This document shows, one piece after another, positions 27,865-36,075 of a stretch of 64,000 nucleotides of DNA. Within the stretch, counting starts at the first letter, position 1, and every line of letters starts with the position of its first letter. The position numbers and the translations under genes are program-made. Source of the stretch: Nostoc sp. FACHB-152 (GTDB lineage: Bacteria; Cyanobacteriota; Cyanobacteriia; Cyanobacteriales; Nostocaceae); the NCBI RefSeq assembly GCF_014697475.1, contig NZ_JACJRV010000035.1:1-64000 (forward strand), in the 5' to 3' direction. Under the pieces are notes generated by a model that worked only from the letters and a program-made list of their open reading frames with translations, did not search any database and was not told the origin of the DNA.

Positions 27865-29373
27865 TTAACCAATTCCCAAATCCACAGCGATGCGATGGGC
27901 GCAAGCAAACCCAGAAAAAGCTACAGCATTTAGCCCTTGACCAGGAAAAGTGCTATCGCCTACGCAATAAAGCCCCCGAATAGCTGTGCGGTTAAAGGGC
28001 ATTCCTAACAAGCCCCACAATTTCCGCCGGGGAATTGGCCCATATGTCCCATCTTCTCGGCCTAAAAAGCGGCGATGGGTGCGGGGCGTTCCAATCTCCA
28101 AATAATCTAACCCTGCATCTAACCCAGGAAAAATCTTTTCTAGTCTATCAATAATTCGCCAAGCTGCTGCTTCTTTCTTCGCTTCATACTGGTTTGCAGA
28201 TAGCCCTTCCCAATCATTTATCCAGTGAGGCGTAAAAGCATGAATGATGTGATATCCCTCAGGTGCTAAATCTGGGTCAAGCAGCGTGGGAATTGAAACA
28301 AAAACCGTGCCTTCTGCTGCTGTCATTTTTGCCCAGTTTTCTAACAAAATATGATGGCATTCGGTATTATTCGGTAATACTGAACTTTGGACACCCATGT
28401 GCAAACTCAAAAAGCTGGGTGATTTTTCATATCGTTGTTGCCATAGTTTCTCATTATTAGGTATTTTATCTACAGGGATTAATTTCTGAAAAGTATCCCA
28501 ACGTGTAGCATTAGAAACTATGCGTTTACCTCGATAAATTTGACCACTAGCTAGTTCTACACCAACAGCGCGTCCTTGCTCTATTAGAATCTTTTTTACT
28601 CTAGCTTGATACTGGATCTGACCTCCAGCTTTTTCTAGGCCATCTACTAATTTTTGAGCAATTATTCCTACTCCACCTTTAGGGTAATTCACACCACCAT
28701 AATGTCTATCAGAAAAGACCATACCTGCATTAATCATGGGTGTCATGTTTGCTGGTACTACCGACCAGCAATAACATTCCATATCAATGAATTTGAGTAA
28801 AAGAGGGTCTTTGATATAACGACGCGCTACATCACCGACATTTTTTGGTAAATATCTAGCTAAACCAAGACAAGCTAAAGGATGCTGGAAAAACATCCGT
28901 ATGAGATACCGAGGTTCTTCTAGCGACAATAAATCCATCCTGTTCAGGTAATTAAAAACTTGCCAACATTCGTTATAAAAGCGGCGAATACCTCTTGCTT
29001 CTTGAGGAAAGTAAGCAGTAAGATTTTGCAAAAATTTGTCATAAGCTCGGTCAACTTTAATGTCCAATTCATCAGGAAGATGATAATGAATTTGTACAGG
29101 GTCGGCTATTGTTTCTAGATGAACATTTACAGCCTTCAGGGCGCGGGTAAGTAAATTAGTTGTGCCGTTTTCTCCCAGTCCAAAAATCATCGATGCGCCA
29201 ACATCAAAGCGATAATCTTCGCGCTCAAAATAACCTGCACTACCGCCAGGAATCAGATAACTTTCGAGTACTAAAACTTTAGCACCTTTGGCTGCTAGCT
29301 GAGTTGCTGTCACCAAGCCACCCATACCAGAGCCTATGATAATAGCGTCAAATATAAATTGGTCATTAGTCAT
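27865..29373 (-). CDS. crtH: Carotene (prolycopene) cis-trans isomerase CrtH/CrtISO
   Basis: CrtISO isomerises poly-cis lycopene to all-trans lycopene in the plant/cyanobacterial carotenoid route, using FAD. The 502 residues fit the family, with the N-terminal dinucleotide-binding motif AIIIGSGMGGLVTATQLAAK (10-29), VLVLESYLIPGGSAGYFERE, the FDVGASMIFG segment, and a C-terminal FAD motif GLYCVGDSTFPGQGLNAVAF. The start ATG (29373) lies inside a TGACCAAT-type repeat, without a Shine-Dalgarno sequence. A strong promoter with a short terminated transcript is located 150-255 nt upstream on the same strand (see ncRNA at 29523), so crtH probably has another promoter or depends on readthrough. Confidence 0.93.
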   Translation of the reverse strand: MTNDQFIFDAIIIGSGMGGLVTATQLAAKGAKVLVLESYLIPGGSAGYFEREDYRFDVGASMIFGLGENGTTNLLTRALKAVNVHLETIADPVQIHYHLPDELDIKVDRAYDKFLQNLTAYFPQEARGIRRFYNECWQVFNYLNRMDLLSLEEPRYLIRMFFQHPLACLGLARYLPKNVGDVARRYIKDPLLLKFIDMECYCWSVVPANMTPMINAGMVFSDRHYGGVNYPKGGVGIIAQKLVDGLEKAGGQIQYQARVKKILIEQGRAVGVELASGQIYRGKRIVSNATRWDTFQKLIPVDKIPNNEKLWQQRYEKSPSFLSLHMGVQSSVLPNNTECHHILLENWAKMTAAEGTVFVSIPTLLDPDLAPEGYHIIHAFTPHWINDWEGLSANQYEAKKEAAAWRIIDRLEKIFPGLDAGLDYLEIGTPRTHRRFLGREDGTYGPIPRRKLWGLLGMPFNRTAIRGLYCVGDSTFPGQGLNAVAFSGFACAHRIAVDLGIG

Positions 29374-29520
29374 TGGTCATTTGTCCTCTGTTATTAGTCA
29401 TTGGTTATTAGTATTACAAAATACAAAATCCTTTTACTCGCTAAATTTCCTTGATGTGAAATGTTTATTACACCTCAAACCTTGACCAATGACTAATGAC
29501 AATTGACCAATGACCAATAA
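29358..29520. repeat. Two opposed blocks of TGACCAAT-type heptamer repeats
   Basis: Block 1 (29358-29411) reads as ATTGGTCATTAGTC units; block 2 (29482-29520) reads as the complement, TTGACCAATGAC. The two blocks could pair in a transcript of either strand. Block 1 contains the crtH start codon. Confidence 0.8.
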
Positions 29521-29522
29521 AC

Positions 29523-29592
29523 AAAAAAGAGGGACAAGCCTGCGACTGCTGGCCAATCCCGTCTGCCGATCCTTAAAGAGAGGAGAACACTG
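29523..29592 (-). ncRNA. Candidate small RNA of about 70 nt upstream of crtH
   Basis: On the minus strand a TTGACA-N18-TATATT promoter (29599-29628) is followed, about 60 nt after the expected start, by a GC-rich stem-loop (GGGATTGGCC with GGCTTGTCCC, 29531-29560) and then TCTTTTTT. No open frame fits. The body contains CTCCTCTC, an accessible anti-Shine-Dalgarno-like pyrimidine stretch. It may be a free small RNA or a terminated leader of crtH. I do not match it to a named RNA. Confidence 0.65.
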
Positions 29593-29598
29593 ATTAAT

Positions 29599-29628
29599 AA
29601 TATAACCTTGATTGAGAATTGGTGTCAA
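29599..29628 (-). promoter_or_regulatory. Sigma-70-type promoter of the candidate small RNA
   Basis: Minus-strand -35 TTGACA (29623-29628, perfect), 18-bp spacer, -10 TATATT (29599-29604, one mismatch). Transcription should start near 29592. It is the best consensus promoter I found in the window. Confidence 0.72.
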
Positions 29629-29748
29629 CTATTAATGAAAATCTTTTTCATTAATTTTATGGGTGTTGATTTTAGCTGTCAGCCATACGCAGGAAAGAGT
29701 ATGATGAGGTTTCAGTTCCTATAGAATCAAAAGTCCCAATATCCGGCT

Positions 29749-30399
29749 ATGACGGTACAGCTGCGTGTTTACGTTCCACCCCATCCCTTAATTAAGCACT
29801 GGTTGGCAGTTGCCCGTGATGCTGCTACACCTTCAGTATTATTTCGGAGTGCCATCACTGAGTTAGGCAGATGGCTAACTTACGAAGCGGCAAGAGAATG
29901 GTTGCCGACGATAGAAACAACGGTGCAGACTCCTTTAAATGCTTGCCCGGCAACGTTTATTAATCCAGAAGTACCTGTAGCAGTAGTGCCAATTCTGCGA
30001 GCAGGATTAGGGCTTTTAGAAGGCGCACAAACTTTGTTGCCTTTGGCTTCGATTTATCATTTGGGTTTAGTACGTGACGAAGAGACGCTTGAAGCTCGGT
30101 GTTATCTGAACAAATTGCCGGAAAAATTTGACCCACAAACTAGAGTATTAATTACTGATCCGATGTTAGCTACAGGCGGATCGATTATGCGGGCAATGGC
30201 AGAATTAACACAACGGGGTATAGATCCAGCTTTGACTCGAATTGTTAGTGTGGTAGCGGCTCCGCCAGCATTGCAAAAGCTGAGTGCGGCCTATCCAGGT
30301 TTGATAGTTTACACCGCAACTATTGATGAAACAGTCAACGATCGCGGTTTTATTGTACCGGGATTAGGAGATGCAGGCGATCGCATTTTTGGTACTTAA
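29749..30399 (+). CDS. upp: Uracil phosphoribosyltransferase
   Basis: Upp converts uracil and PRPP to UMP in pyrimidine salvage. The 216 residues show the family features: SVLFRSAITELGRWLTYEA, VPILRAGLGLLEGAQTLLP, YLNKLP, the PRPP loop ITDPMLATGGSIMRAM, VVAAPPALQKLSAAYP, and the C-terminal uracil-binding region ATIDETVNDRGFIVPGLGDA followed by GDRIFGT. It is monocistronic in appearance and divergent from the small-RNA promoter. Confidence 0.95.
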   Translation: MTVQLRVYVPPHPLIKHWLAVARDAATPSVLFRSAITELGRWLTYEAAREWLPTIETTVQTPLNACPATFINPEVPVAVVPILRAGLGLLEGAQTLLPLASIYHLGLVRDEETLEARCYLNKLPEKFDPQTRVLITDPMLATGGSIMRAMAELTQRGIDPALTRIVSVVAAPPALQKLSAAYPGLIVYTATIDETVNDRGFIVPGLGDAGDRIFGT

Positions 30400-30473
30400 G
30401 CTAGTATGCAGCTAGAAAAGGAAAATCGCTTAACACAATACAAGTTATAAGTTTGCTTCAAGGCGGTAAAGTT

Positions 30474-30818
30474 ATGAGTCAACGTGATGGTTTTGCTAGT
30501 GGTTTTATAGCAGGGGCGTTTTTTGGTGGCGTAGTTGGCGGCGTTTTAGGGGCTATAATTACTTCTCGGCTCGATACAGAATCTATAGAAGAAGAAACAG
30601 AACTGAGTAATGGTGCGGTAGAGTCGAAAAAAACCGTAGCAAAACGGCGGATGAGAGCCTCAGAAACTGGCGATGTGGGAATGGAAACAGCTAGGCGATC
30701 GCTAGAAGATAAAATTGCCCAGTTAAATGCCACAATTGATGAAGTCCGGAAACAATTAGGGGATGTTAACGATAATGCTAGTCAGATAGCTAGTGAACGT
30801 TCATCGCTGCAAGAGTAA
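30474..30818 (+). CDS. Small membrane-anchored coiled-coil protein
   Basis: ATG 30474 is chosen because AAGGCGG lies 7 nt upstream; a TTG at 30453 precedes this site. The 114-residue product has one glycine-rich membrane helix (FIAGAFFGGVVGGVLGAIIT), then a charged region with Glu and Lys/Arg stretches, and a C-terminal coiled coil (LEDKIAQLNATIDEVRKQLG). Similar YtxH-like small proteins occur in cyanobacteria and may organise membranes. The function is unknown. It follows upp by 74 nt. Confidence 0.82.
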   Translation: MSQRDGFASGFIAGAFFGGVVGGVLGAIITSRLDTESIEEETELSNGAVESKKTVAKRRMRASETGDVGMETARRSLEDKIAQLNATIDEVRKQLGDVNDNASQIASERSSLQE

Positions 30819-31255
30819 TAGCCTGCAACTAGTAGTCTGGCAACCCAACTTTGCGTTGTTCATGGTAAGAAAATAAAACTCTTTACCTCTTTGCTTACCC
30901 TGCTCCCTCTACCTATCTTCACTCGTGATTTTTGAGTGAACCGAGTCAGCTATTGCGCCTACAAGTTACACAATTTAAATTGTCAGGAAAAACTTCAAAC
31001 CCTCTCCTCTGCTTACAGCAGTCGCTACAACGGGGGAACTCCCGCAACGCGCTGCCTCCCCTGTCCCCCTGCGGTCTAAACTGCTCTCTTAGGTGTTTAA
31101 TAGCTTACTAGCCTGCTTCATTCAGACTTATCAAATACAGTGGTCACTGCTTGTCATAGTCAAAATAGACACTAATTCGCAGACACCATGACAGCTACTA
31201 AACTAAAATCAACTATAAGCACGCTTGTAAAACTTAACAGGAAATCTAAAAATCC
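30819..31255. other. Intergenic region with GC-rich modular repeat
   Basis: No gene is seen. Positions 31014-31075 contain GGGGGAACTCCCGCAACG and CGCGCTGCCTCCCC modules. The same modules, inverted, occur at 60595-60720. A 26-codon frame at 31188 overlapping the next start is not convincing. Confidence 0.6.
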
Positions 31256-31531
31256 ATGTTGTTACTGATTAGCACTCTGAATACCTTCATACAGTTATAT
31301 ACTGCTCTATTGTTCATTAGAGTTATGTTGACTTGGTTCCCAACTATTAATTGGTATAATCAGCCATTTTCTGCTTTAAGCCAAATCACTGACCCATATC
31401 TCAATGTCTTCCGTTCTTTCATCCCGCCCTTAGGTGGCATTGATTTTTCTCCGATGTTGGCAATTATACTACTGCAAGTAGTAGGCCAAGTAATAGGTAG
31501 TCTGGTGGGTGGTTTGCAAGGATTTGCGTAA
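31256..31531 (+). CDS. YggT/Ycf19 family membrane protein
   Basis: A 91-residue protein with two membrane helices (LISTLNTFIQLYTALLFIRV and MLAIILLQVVGQVIGSLVGG) around the family core FIRVMLTWFP, then YLNVFRSFIPPLGGIDFSP. YggT proteins are conserved from cyanobacteria to chloroplasts (Ycf19, YLMG) and are linked to membrane or nucleoid organisation and osmotic response. AGGAAA lies upstream at a slightly long distance. A hairpin follows at 31649. Confidence 0.92.
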   Translation: MLLLISTLNTFIQLYTALLFIRVMLTWFPTINWYNQPFSALSQITDPYLNVFRSFIPPLGGIDFSPMLAIILLQVVGQVIGSLVGGLQGFA

Positions 31532-31648
31532 CTGTCGGCTGACAGTCACTAGTACCGCAAGGCGGAAGTCAAAAGTCAAAAAGCTTTTATTTTGGTCTTT
31601 TGAACCTTCTAAAAGGGTATCCAGATTTACGCCGCTTTGTACTAGTTT

Positions 31649-31674
31649 GAGTCTGGGCTAGTTAACCCAGACTC
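31649..31674. terminator. Hairpin between convergent genes, possible terminator
   Basis: GAGTCTGGG and CCCAGACTC form a perfect 9-bp stem with an 8-nt loop. No U run follows on either strand, so it may mark a 3' end rather than cause intrinsic termination. Confidence 0.4.
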
Positions 31675-31754
31675 GTTATATATAGCAGTTGCTAGTGAAA
31701 TTGAGACATAAACTATTTATCAAACACAGACATCAAGAGACTTTTAACCCTATA

Positions 31755-31787
31755 CCCTGTAACCTGTAACCTATCACCTATCACCTG
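31755..31787. repeat. CCTGTAA x2 and CCTATCA x2 heptamers
   Basis: Tandem heptamers between the YggT gene and the minus-strand secreted-protein gene; related to TTACAGG at 27831. Confidence 0.8.
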
Positions 31788-31798
31788 CTGTATATCGA

Positions 31799-32290
31799 TT
31801 AGCGCCGGACTTGGCTACTAAATCCAGATGCTTTAAATTGCTTGAGTTGCAAAGGTAATGGCTGATTTGCCGGTACAGAAATTCTTAATTCAAAATCACT
31901 AGTCCCTGGTGGAACTTCGGCAATAGAACCAAGACGGGTACGATTTTGCATCACTGAGTCGTTATTCGCATCGTAAATCCGACCATAGATATCTGCATCA
32001 TAGACAGTTTTATAAGTGCCATTTTCTGCTTTACCTGTCACAATAAAACAATTAGCAGCTGCTGCACTACCACCACTAGTAACTGCTCCCTTTGCCAGTT
32101 CTGCTGGGCAATCTTTATATGAAACGTCAAACAGCCTAATTTGTGTTAAGGCTTCAGCCGTGGGAGTAAGTACCCAAGATAAAAACATCATCAAGCAACA
32201 GGTAATCATTACCTGAGCTAGTTTTGAGTAGTTCTGCATGACAAAAGTTGGAAAATTTAATAAAAATGCTCTGGTCTTTTGTTTTTCCAT
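31799..32290 (-). CDS. Secreted protein of unknown function
   Basis: The product carries a signal peptide. The ATG at 32290 gives 163 residues; an internal ATG at 32239 gives 146 and a more compact signal (MQNYSKLAQVMITCCLMMF, then SWVLTPTAEA with cleavage after AEA). Neither has a good ribosome binding site. The mature part is about 115 residues, rich in beta-type sequence, with two cysteines (YKDCPAEL, AANCFIVTG) that could form a disulfide in the periplasm, and a FELRISVPANQPLPLQLKQF region. I do not recognise a family. It is probably exported to the periplasm or cell surface. Confidence 0.78.
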   Translation of the reverse strand: MEKQKTRAFLLNFPTFVMQNYSKLAQVMITCCLMMFLSWVLTPTAEALTQIRLFDVSYKDCPAELAKGAVTSGGSAAAANCFIVTGKAENGTYKTVYDADIYGRIYDANNDSVMQNRTRLGSIAEVPPGTSDFELRISVPANQPLPLQLKQFKASGFSSQVRR

Positions 32291-32456
32291 ATTTCAAAAA
32301 GGTAGTGAGTTCCTCTAAGTGAACTTTGTGCTGAATAGTGACTACTTAGCACGGTTTTTAACCTCAGCTTACCTGAATTTCATAACGAAGAGATTGGAGA
32401 CTTTAATTTAACATTTGTAATAATTACTGACATAACTCTTAAATTGCTATTAACCT

Positions 32457-33068
32457 ATGAACCCAGATGAGATTGAAACAGCATTGCAAACAGCCTTTAA
32501 GCGTTGTGATGTAGCTAGCTGTCCTCTCTCTGAGATGCAGAAACAGATCTTACTGCAAGTAGTCAAGCAAATTCCAGGGAATTCCACAGCTAGGATGTCT
32601 GATATAGCCAATCCCTTAGATGAATTGGCTCCAGAAGAATTATTATTATTTTTACAGTTTGTTAAATCTGAGGAACAACAAAACCGTAATTGGAAAGTGC
32701 AGTTACTGAATGACTGGTTGCATAACCAAGACTCAGGCTCAGTACAATTCATTCGAGAACGCTATGGTTTGCAATGGTTGAACCAGGTTGAACCACATCA
32801 CTTTGACAAATATGCTGACTTTGAAGATGCACTTAAGTTAAGAGTAGGCGATCGCATTGAAGTTTCCAACGCACTTTGGGAATGGGTACAAGACGATGGC
32901 CCCTGTAAGAGAGAATGGTTCTCTTGCATCGTGATTCAAATAAATGAAATCAACAATGATACAGATTCATCCAGCAATTGTACTGTTCGCTTTCAGAATG
33001 GTTCTGAATTTGAAATTTCAGGGGTATATGACTGGAACCGTTACAATTGGCGTTGGCCTCAAAAGTAA
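32457..33068 (+). CDS. Conserved protein of unknown function
   Basis: A soluble, acidic 203-residue protein. The N-terminal two thirds are helical (ALQTAFKRCDVASCPLSEMQ, PLDELAPEELLLFLQFVKSE, VQFIRERYGLQWLNQV). The C-terminal third is rich in Trp and beta-type sequence (VSNALWEWVQDDGPCKREWF, VYDWNRYNWRWPQ) and resembles a small SH3-like or tudor-like barrel. The pattern IVIQINEINNDTDSSSNCTV, RFQNGSEFEISG fits that. I do not recognise a named family. It stands alone on the plus strand. Confidence 0.82.
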   Translation: MNPDEIETALQTAFKRCDVASCPLSEMQKQILLQVVKQIPGNSTARMSDIANPLDELAPEELLLFLQFVKSEEQQNRNWKVQLLNDWLHNQDSGSVQFIRERYGLQWLNQVEPHHFDKYADFEDALKLRVGDRIEVSNALWEWVQDDGPCKREWFSCIVIQINEINNDTDSSSNCTVRFQNGSEFEISGVYDWNRYNWRWPQK

Positions 33069-33149
33069 GAAGTAATGCCAGAACATCATCCGATTATTTA
33101 CTTGATTATCTTGATGACATTAAAAAGATAAGTAGAGGGACATAAATAA

Positions 33150-33256
33150 TTGTAGTTAGGAGAAGGCAGGAGGCAGGAGGACGACACTTTGCTCAAGTCG
33201 GGAAACCCGCCCACGCAAGTGTCTCCAGAGGGCAGGAGGGAAGAGGTTTTTAGCTA
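33150..33256. repeat. Purine-rich and GC-rich palindromic repeat
   Basis: GGCAGGAGGCAGGAGG is followed by a palindromic module (GACACTTTGC ... GCAAGTGTC, with CAAGTCGGGAAACCCG inside), then GGGCAGGAGGGAAGAGG and TTTTTAGCT. The inner module is shared with 60595-60720, and the outer part with 22791-22836. Confidence 0.7.
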
Positions 33257-33355
33257 TTTTGCCCAAGACTTATCTAGTTAAGTTTATTTGTGCCTTTCTA
33301 CTTAATATCTAATTGAAAGTAATTAGCAATCATTATCTTAATATTATTTCCCAAA

Positions 33356-33390
33356 TAAAAACTCTACTTTTGCCAAAAGTAGAGTTTTTA
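33356..33390. terminator. Strong bidirectional intrinsic terminator
   Basis: Two 17-bp arms, TAAAAACTCTACTTTTG and its exact complement, flank one base. Each strand ends in a T-rich tail. It lies 76 nt past the stop of the minus-strand CsbD gene and about 290 nt past the plus-strand gene ending at 33068, and can serve both. Confidence 0.82.
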
Positions 33391-33465
33391 TTATGAAAAT
33401 ATCAGTCCTGAACTCCAAATATAATTAGTCTAATAGACCTAAATTTATAAACTTTAAAACCACAT

Positions 33466-33648
33466 CTAGTCTATGGCTTTTTTAAGTTCATCTTTGATAT
33501 TTTCTGTGGTGTGTCTCACTTGAGCTTCAGCTTGTTTAGCTTTACCCTCAGCCTTATCTGATGGATTGCCTGTAACTTCGCCGATTACTTCTTGCACCTT
33601 ACCTTCAATATTTTTGGCAGTGGCTTCGATTCTGTTTTCAATACTCAT
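33466..33648 (-). CDS. CsbD family stress-response protein
   Basis: The complete 60-residue product shows the CsbD pattern: IEATAKNIEGKVQEVIGEVT, then DKAEGKAKQAEAQ and a C-terminal helix (TTENIKDELKKAID). CsbD-like proteins are small hydrophilic four-helix proteins induced by general stress (sigma-B regulated in Bacillus) and are common in cyanobacteria. It has its own terminator at 33356-33390 and appears monocistronic. The upstream sequence contains a TTTTTTTC run, with no clear Shine-Dalgarno except AAGGAAAAA just before the ATG. Confidence 0.93.
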   Translation of the reverse strand: MSIENRIEATAKNIEGKVQEVIGEVTGNPSDKAEGKAKQAEAQVRHTTENIKDELKKAID

Positions 33649-33888
33649 ATTTTTTTCCTTGTAATATATTTGGAACTATTGAAAATTTAACAACATTATT
33701 TAATAGCTTCATCTATCATTAGAATGAAAAATCAAAACTAGTATGCAATACTTAAGATAGATTTACCTCTTAGCTTTAATTAAGATTAATTTTCTTAAAC
33801 CTAATATTGAATAATATTATTTGTTCTCAATGTGGACTTTTAAATGATATTTAGAATAAAAATAGATTATGGCTAATAAGGGATACAA

Positions 33889-34758
33889 GTGAGTAAAAAG
33901 CAGCAAAAAAATGTTTGGGCAAGCGAAATAAATGATATTATTCGTGGTATCTGTGGAGGTTTTTTATTCGGTGTGCCATTGCTCTACACAATGGAAGTTT
34001 GGTGGGTAGGTTCACTGGCAAAACCACAACTGATAATGATGGCGATCGCAGTTACATTTATTGTGGTTTTTCTACTCAACCGCACAGAAGGTTTCCGCAA
34101 ACGCAGACATACTTTAAGACCATATGAAGCCTTAACAGATAGTGTAGAAGCTATAGCTATTGGCATAGTTTGCTCTAGCTTTGTGTTGTTTCTATTACGA
34201 GAAATTACTTTAGAATCACCTCTGCAAGAAGCTCTAGGTAAAATCGTCTTTGAAAGTGTACCTTTCGCCTTGGGCGTAGCATTAGCTAATCAGTTTTTGG
34301 GAGATAATCAAAATTCAACTCCAGAACCAAATAATTCCCCTAAGTATCGGCAAAATGGTTTACGTGCCACCTTTGATGATTTAGGTGCAACTTTAATTGG
34401 TGCAACTGTAATTGCATTTAACATCGCTCCAACGGATGAAATTTCCATGCTAGCGGCTGCAAATTCACCGCCTGGGCTATTAGCAATGATCGCTGCTTCT
34501 TTGATAATTTCTTATGGCATAGTTTTCCAGGCTGGCTTTTCCGATCAGCAAAAACGTAGACAACAAAAAGGTATTTTTCAAAGACCATCTAGTGAAACTA
34601 TTATGTCTTATTTAGTTTCACTAGTAGCAAGTGCTTTTATGCTATGGTTTTTTCAAAAACTAACTTTTGACGATCCTTGGAGAATGTGGTTAGAACACAC
34701 TATATTATTAGGTTTACCAGCAACAATTGGTGGTGCGGCAGGTAGGTTGGCAATATGA
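33889..34758 (+). CDS. TIGR02587-family integral membrane protein
   Basis: GTG start with AAGGGA 5 nt upstream. The 289-residue product has about seven to eight membrane helices. The first segments (GICGGFLFGVPLLYTMEVWW, LIMMAIAVTFIVVFLLNRTE) match the TIGR02587/DUF2391 family of unknown function. A charged cytoplasmic loop (NQNSTPEPNNSPKYRQ) separates two halves. The stop overlaps the start of the next gene (ATGA), and the partner is the TIGR02588 protein always seen with it, so the two probably form a membrane complex. No substrate is known. Confidence 0.88.
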   Translation: MSKKQQKNVWASEINDIIRGICGGFLFGVPLLYTMEVWWVGSLAKPQLIMMAIAVTFIVVFLLNRTEGFRKRRHTLRPYEALTDSVEAIAIGIVCSSFVLFLLREITLESPLQEALGKIVFESVPFALGVALANQFLGDNQNSTPEPNNSPKYRQNGLRATFDDLGATLIGATVIAFNIAPTDEISMLAAANSPPGLLAMIAASLIISYGIVFQAGFSDQQKRRQQKGIFQRPSSETIMSYLVSLVASAFMLWFFQKLTFDDPWRMWLEHTILLGLPATIGGAAGRLAI

Positions 34759-35153
34759 CGAAAGGAGAACAAAAACCAGAGCGATCGCTAGCAGAATGGA
34801 TCTCATTTAGTGTAGCTTCATTTATTTTGGCTGTGATTGTTGGCTTGGTTAGTTATACTTGGTACAACGAAGACAATCAACCACCGATTATTGCTGTTAG
34901 CCGCAAAGAAAACATTCGAGAAAGCAACGGTCAATTTTATGTTTTATTTGATGTAGTGAATAAGGGCGGAAAAACAGCAGAGTCAGTTCAAATTACAGCC
35001 GAATTAAAAATTAATGGTCAAGTTACAGAAACAGGAGAGCAAAACATAGATTTTCTATCTAGTGGAGAACAAGAAGAAGGGGCATTTGTCTTTACTCAAA
35101 ATCCGCGCCAAGGTGAGTTAATTATACGTGTTGCTAGTTATAAGTTGCCTTAA
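34755..35153 (+). CDS. TIGR02588-family protein, partner of the TIGR02587 protein
   Basis: A 132-residue protein with one N-terminal membrane helix (WISFSVASFILAVIVGLVSY). An extracytoplasmic beta-sandwich-like domain follows (PPIIAVSRKENIRESNGQFY, VLFDVVNKGGKTAESVQITA, then GEQEEGAFVF and ELIIRVASYKL). The start overlaps the preceding stop by 4 nt, showing translational coupling. The domain resembles a small CARDB/fibronectin-like fold, which may bind a periplasmic ligand for the membrane partner. Function is unknown. Confidence 0.87.
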   Translation: MTKGEQKPERSLAEWISFSVASFILAVIVGLVSYTWYNEDNQPPIIAVSRKENIRESNGQFYVLFDVVNKGGKTAESVQITAELKINGQVTETGEQNIDFLSSGEQEEGAFVFTQNPRQGELIIRVASYKLP

Positions 35154-35238
35154 CCAACTTGCGGAACTTGTCGTTGAGAATGTGAATCTATTTTGACTCG
35201 ATAGCTTAGACGACAGAATTCTCAAGAAGGAGTGAATC

Positions 35239-35901
35239 ATGCAAGTAAAAAATAAGCAACTAAAAAAATGGATTTTGCACCCAGTTTTAATAACTTTGGT
35301 AACAGTAGGGGCAATTGCTTGCCAATCTACAGTTAGTTCTTCACCCACTAACCAAGCGATCGCAACAGAAGTCAATTCATTAGAAAAGTCTACTTCTAAA
35401 CCTGTAGCACAAAACCAAGGTACTTATCGCAGCGATCGCTATCATTTTCGGTTTAGCTACTCTCCTAAAGATTTTATTATCGATAACCAGATATCAACCC
35501 CTAGAAATAATATTGATGCGCCCCTAGCTGCTATTGATATCTGGACTAAACAACACGCTCAAAAAATCCGTGCCGGTGCTTATGAAGGAGGTACAGAATA
35601 TCCAGCTAATGTTCAAGTAGCTGTATATAACAATCCGCGTAAACTCTCCTTGCAAAAGTGGATTCAACAGAGTAACCAATTTACAGTTAGCCGAGATTTC
35701 AAACCTGGGAGAATTGCCGGACAAACAGGGTTGAAATTTCAATCTAGTGGCTTATACGAACATGAGAACGTTGCTTTTATCAGTCCTAAAGATTCACGTA
35801 TTATTGTTGTGTCATTAGCCAAGAATGGTAGCAACAATGACGCTATTTACCGCAAAGTATATCAACAGGTAGTGAACTCGTTTGCTTTTCTCAATAAATG
35901 A
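35239..35901 (+). CDS. Putative lipoprotein of unknown function
   Basis: AAGGAG lies 7 nt before the ATG. Residues 1-27 form a lipoprotein signal (KKWILHPVLITLVTVGAIA then C28), so the mature protein is probably attached to a membrane facing the periplasm. A Ser/Thr-rich linker leads to a compact domain of about 160 residues beginning YRSDRYHFRFSYSPKDFIID and containing VQVAVYNNPRKLSLQKWIQQ and the C-terminal FISPKDSRIIVVSLAKNG. This resembles PsbP-like or similar cyanobacterial lipoprotein domains, but I cannot assign it. It stands alone. Confidence 0.84.
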   Translation: MQVKNKQLKKWILHPVLITLVTVGAIACQSTVSSSPTNQAIATEVNSLEKSTSKPVAQNQGTYRSDRYHFRFSYSPKDFIIDNQISTPRNNIDAPLAAIDIWTKQHAQKIRAGAYEGGTEYPANVQVAVYNNPRKLSLQKWIQQSNQFTVSRDFKPGRIAGQTGLKFQSSGLYEHENVAFISPKDSRIIVVSLAKNGSNNDAIYRKVYQQVVNSFAFLNK

Positions 35902-35975
35902 AAATAAGTAGTCATGGAAGTATGAAGTAACCTGTTGGTATTTAACTTGCATATTACTTAAAATTCAAACCTTTA

Positions 35976-36000
35976 TAGGGTGGGTATCTGTCCCGCCCTA
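35976..36000. repeat. TAGGGTGGG...CCCGCCCTA hairpin
   Basis: TAGGGTGGGTA and TCCCGCCCTA form a GC-rich hairpin between two convergent genes. It resembles a common cyanobacterial intergenic repeat and may also stop transcription, although no U run follows. Confidence 0.5.
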
Positions 36001-36075
36001 ATTATGCAAATTAAAAATATAATTTCTAACTTGAAACTTCATCCTTCATAAACACCAGCTCAATCAAGTTGAAAT

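Noticed and set aside
29523-29592. Identification of the candidate small RNA as Yfr1 or another named RNA
   Set aside because: The ACTCCTCACAC core that I recall for Yfr1 is absent, so no name is given.
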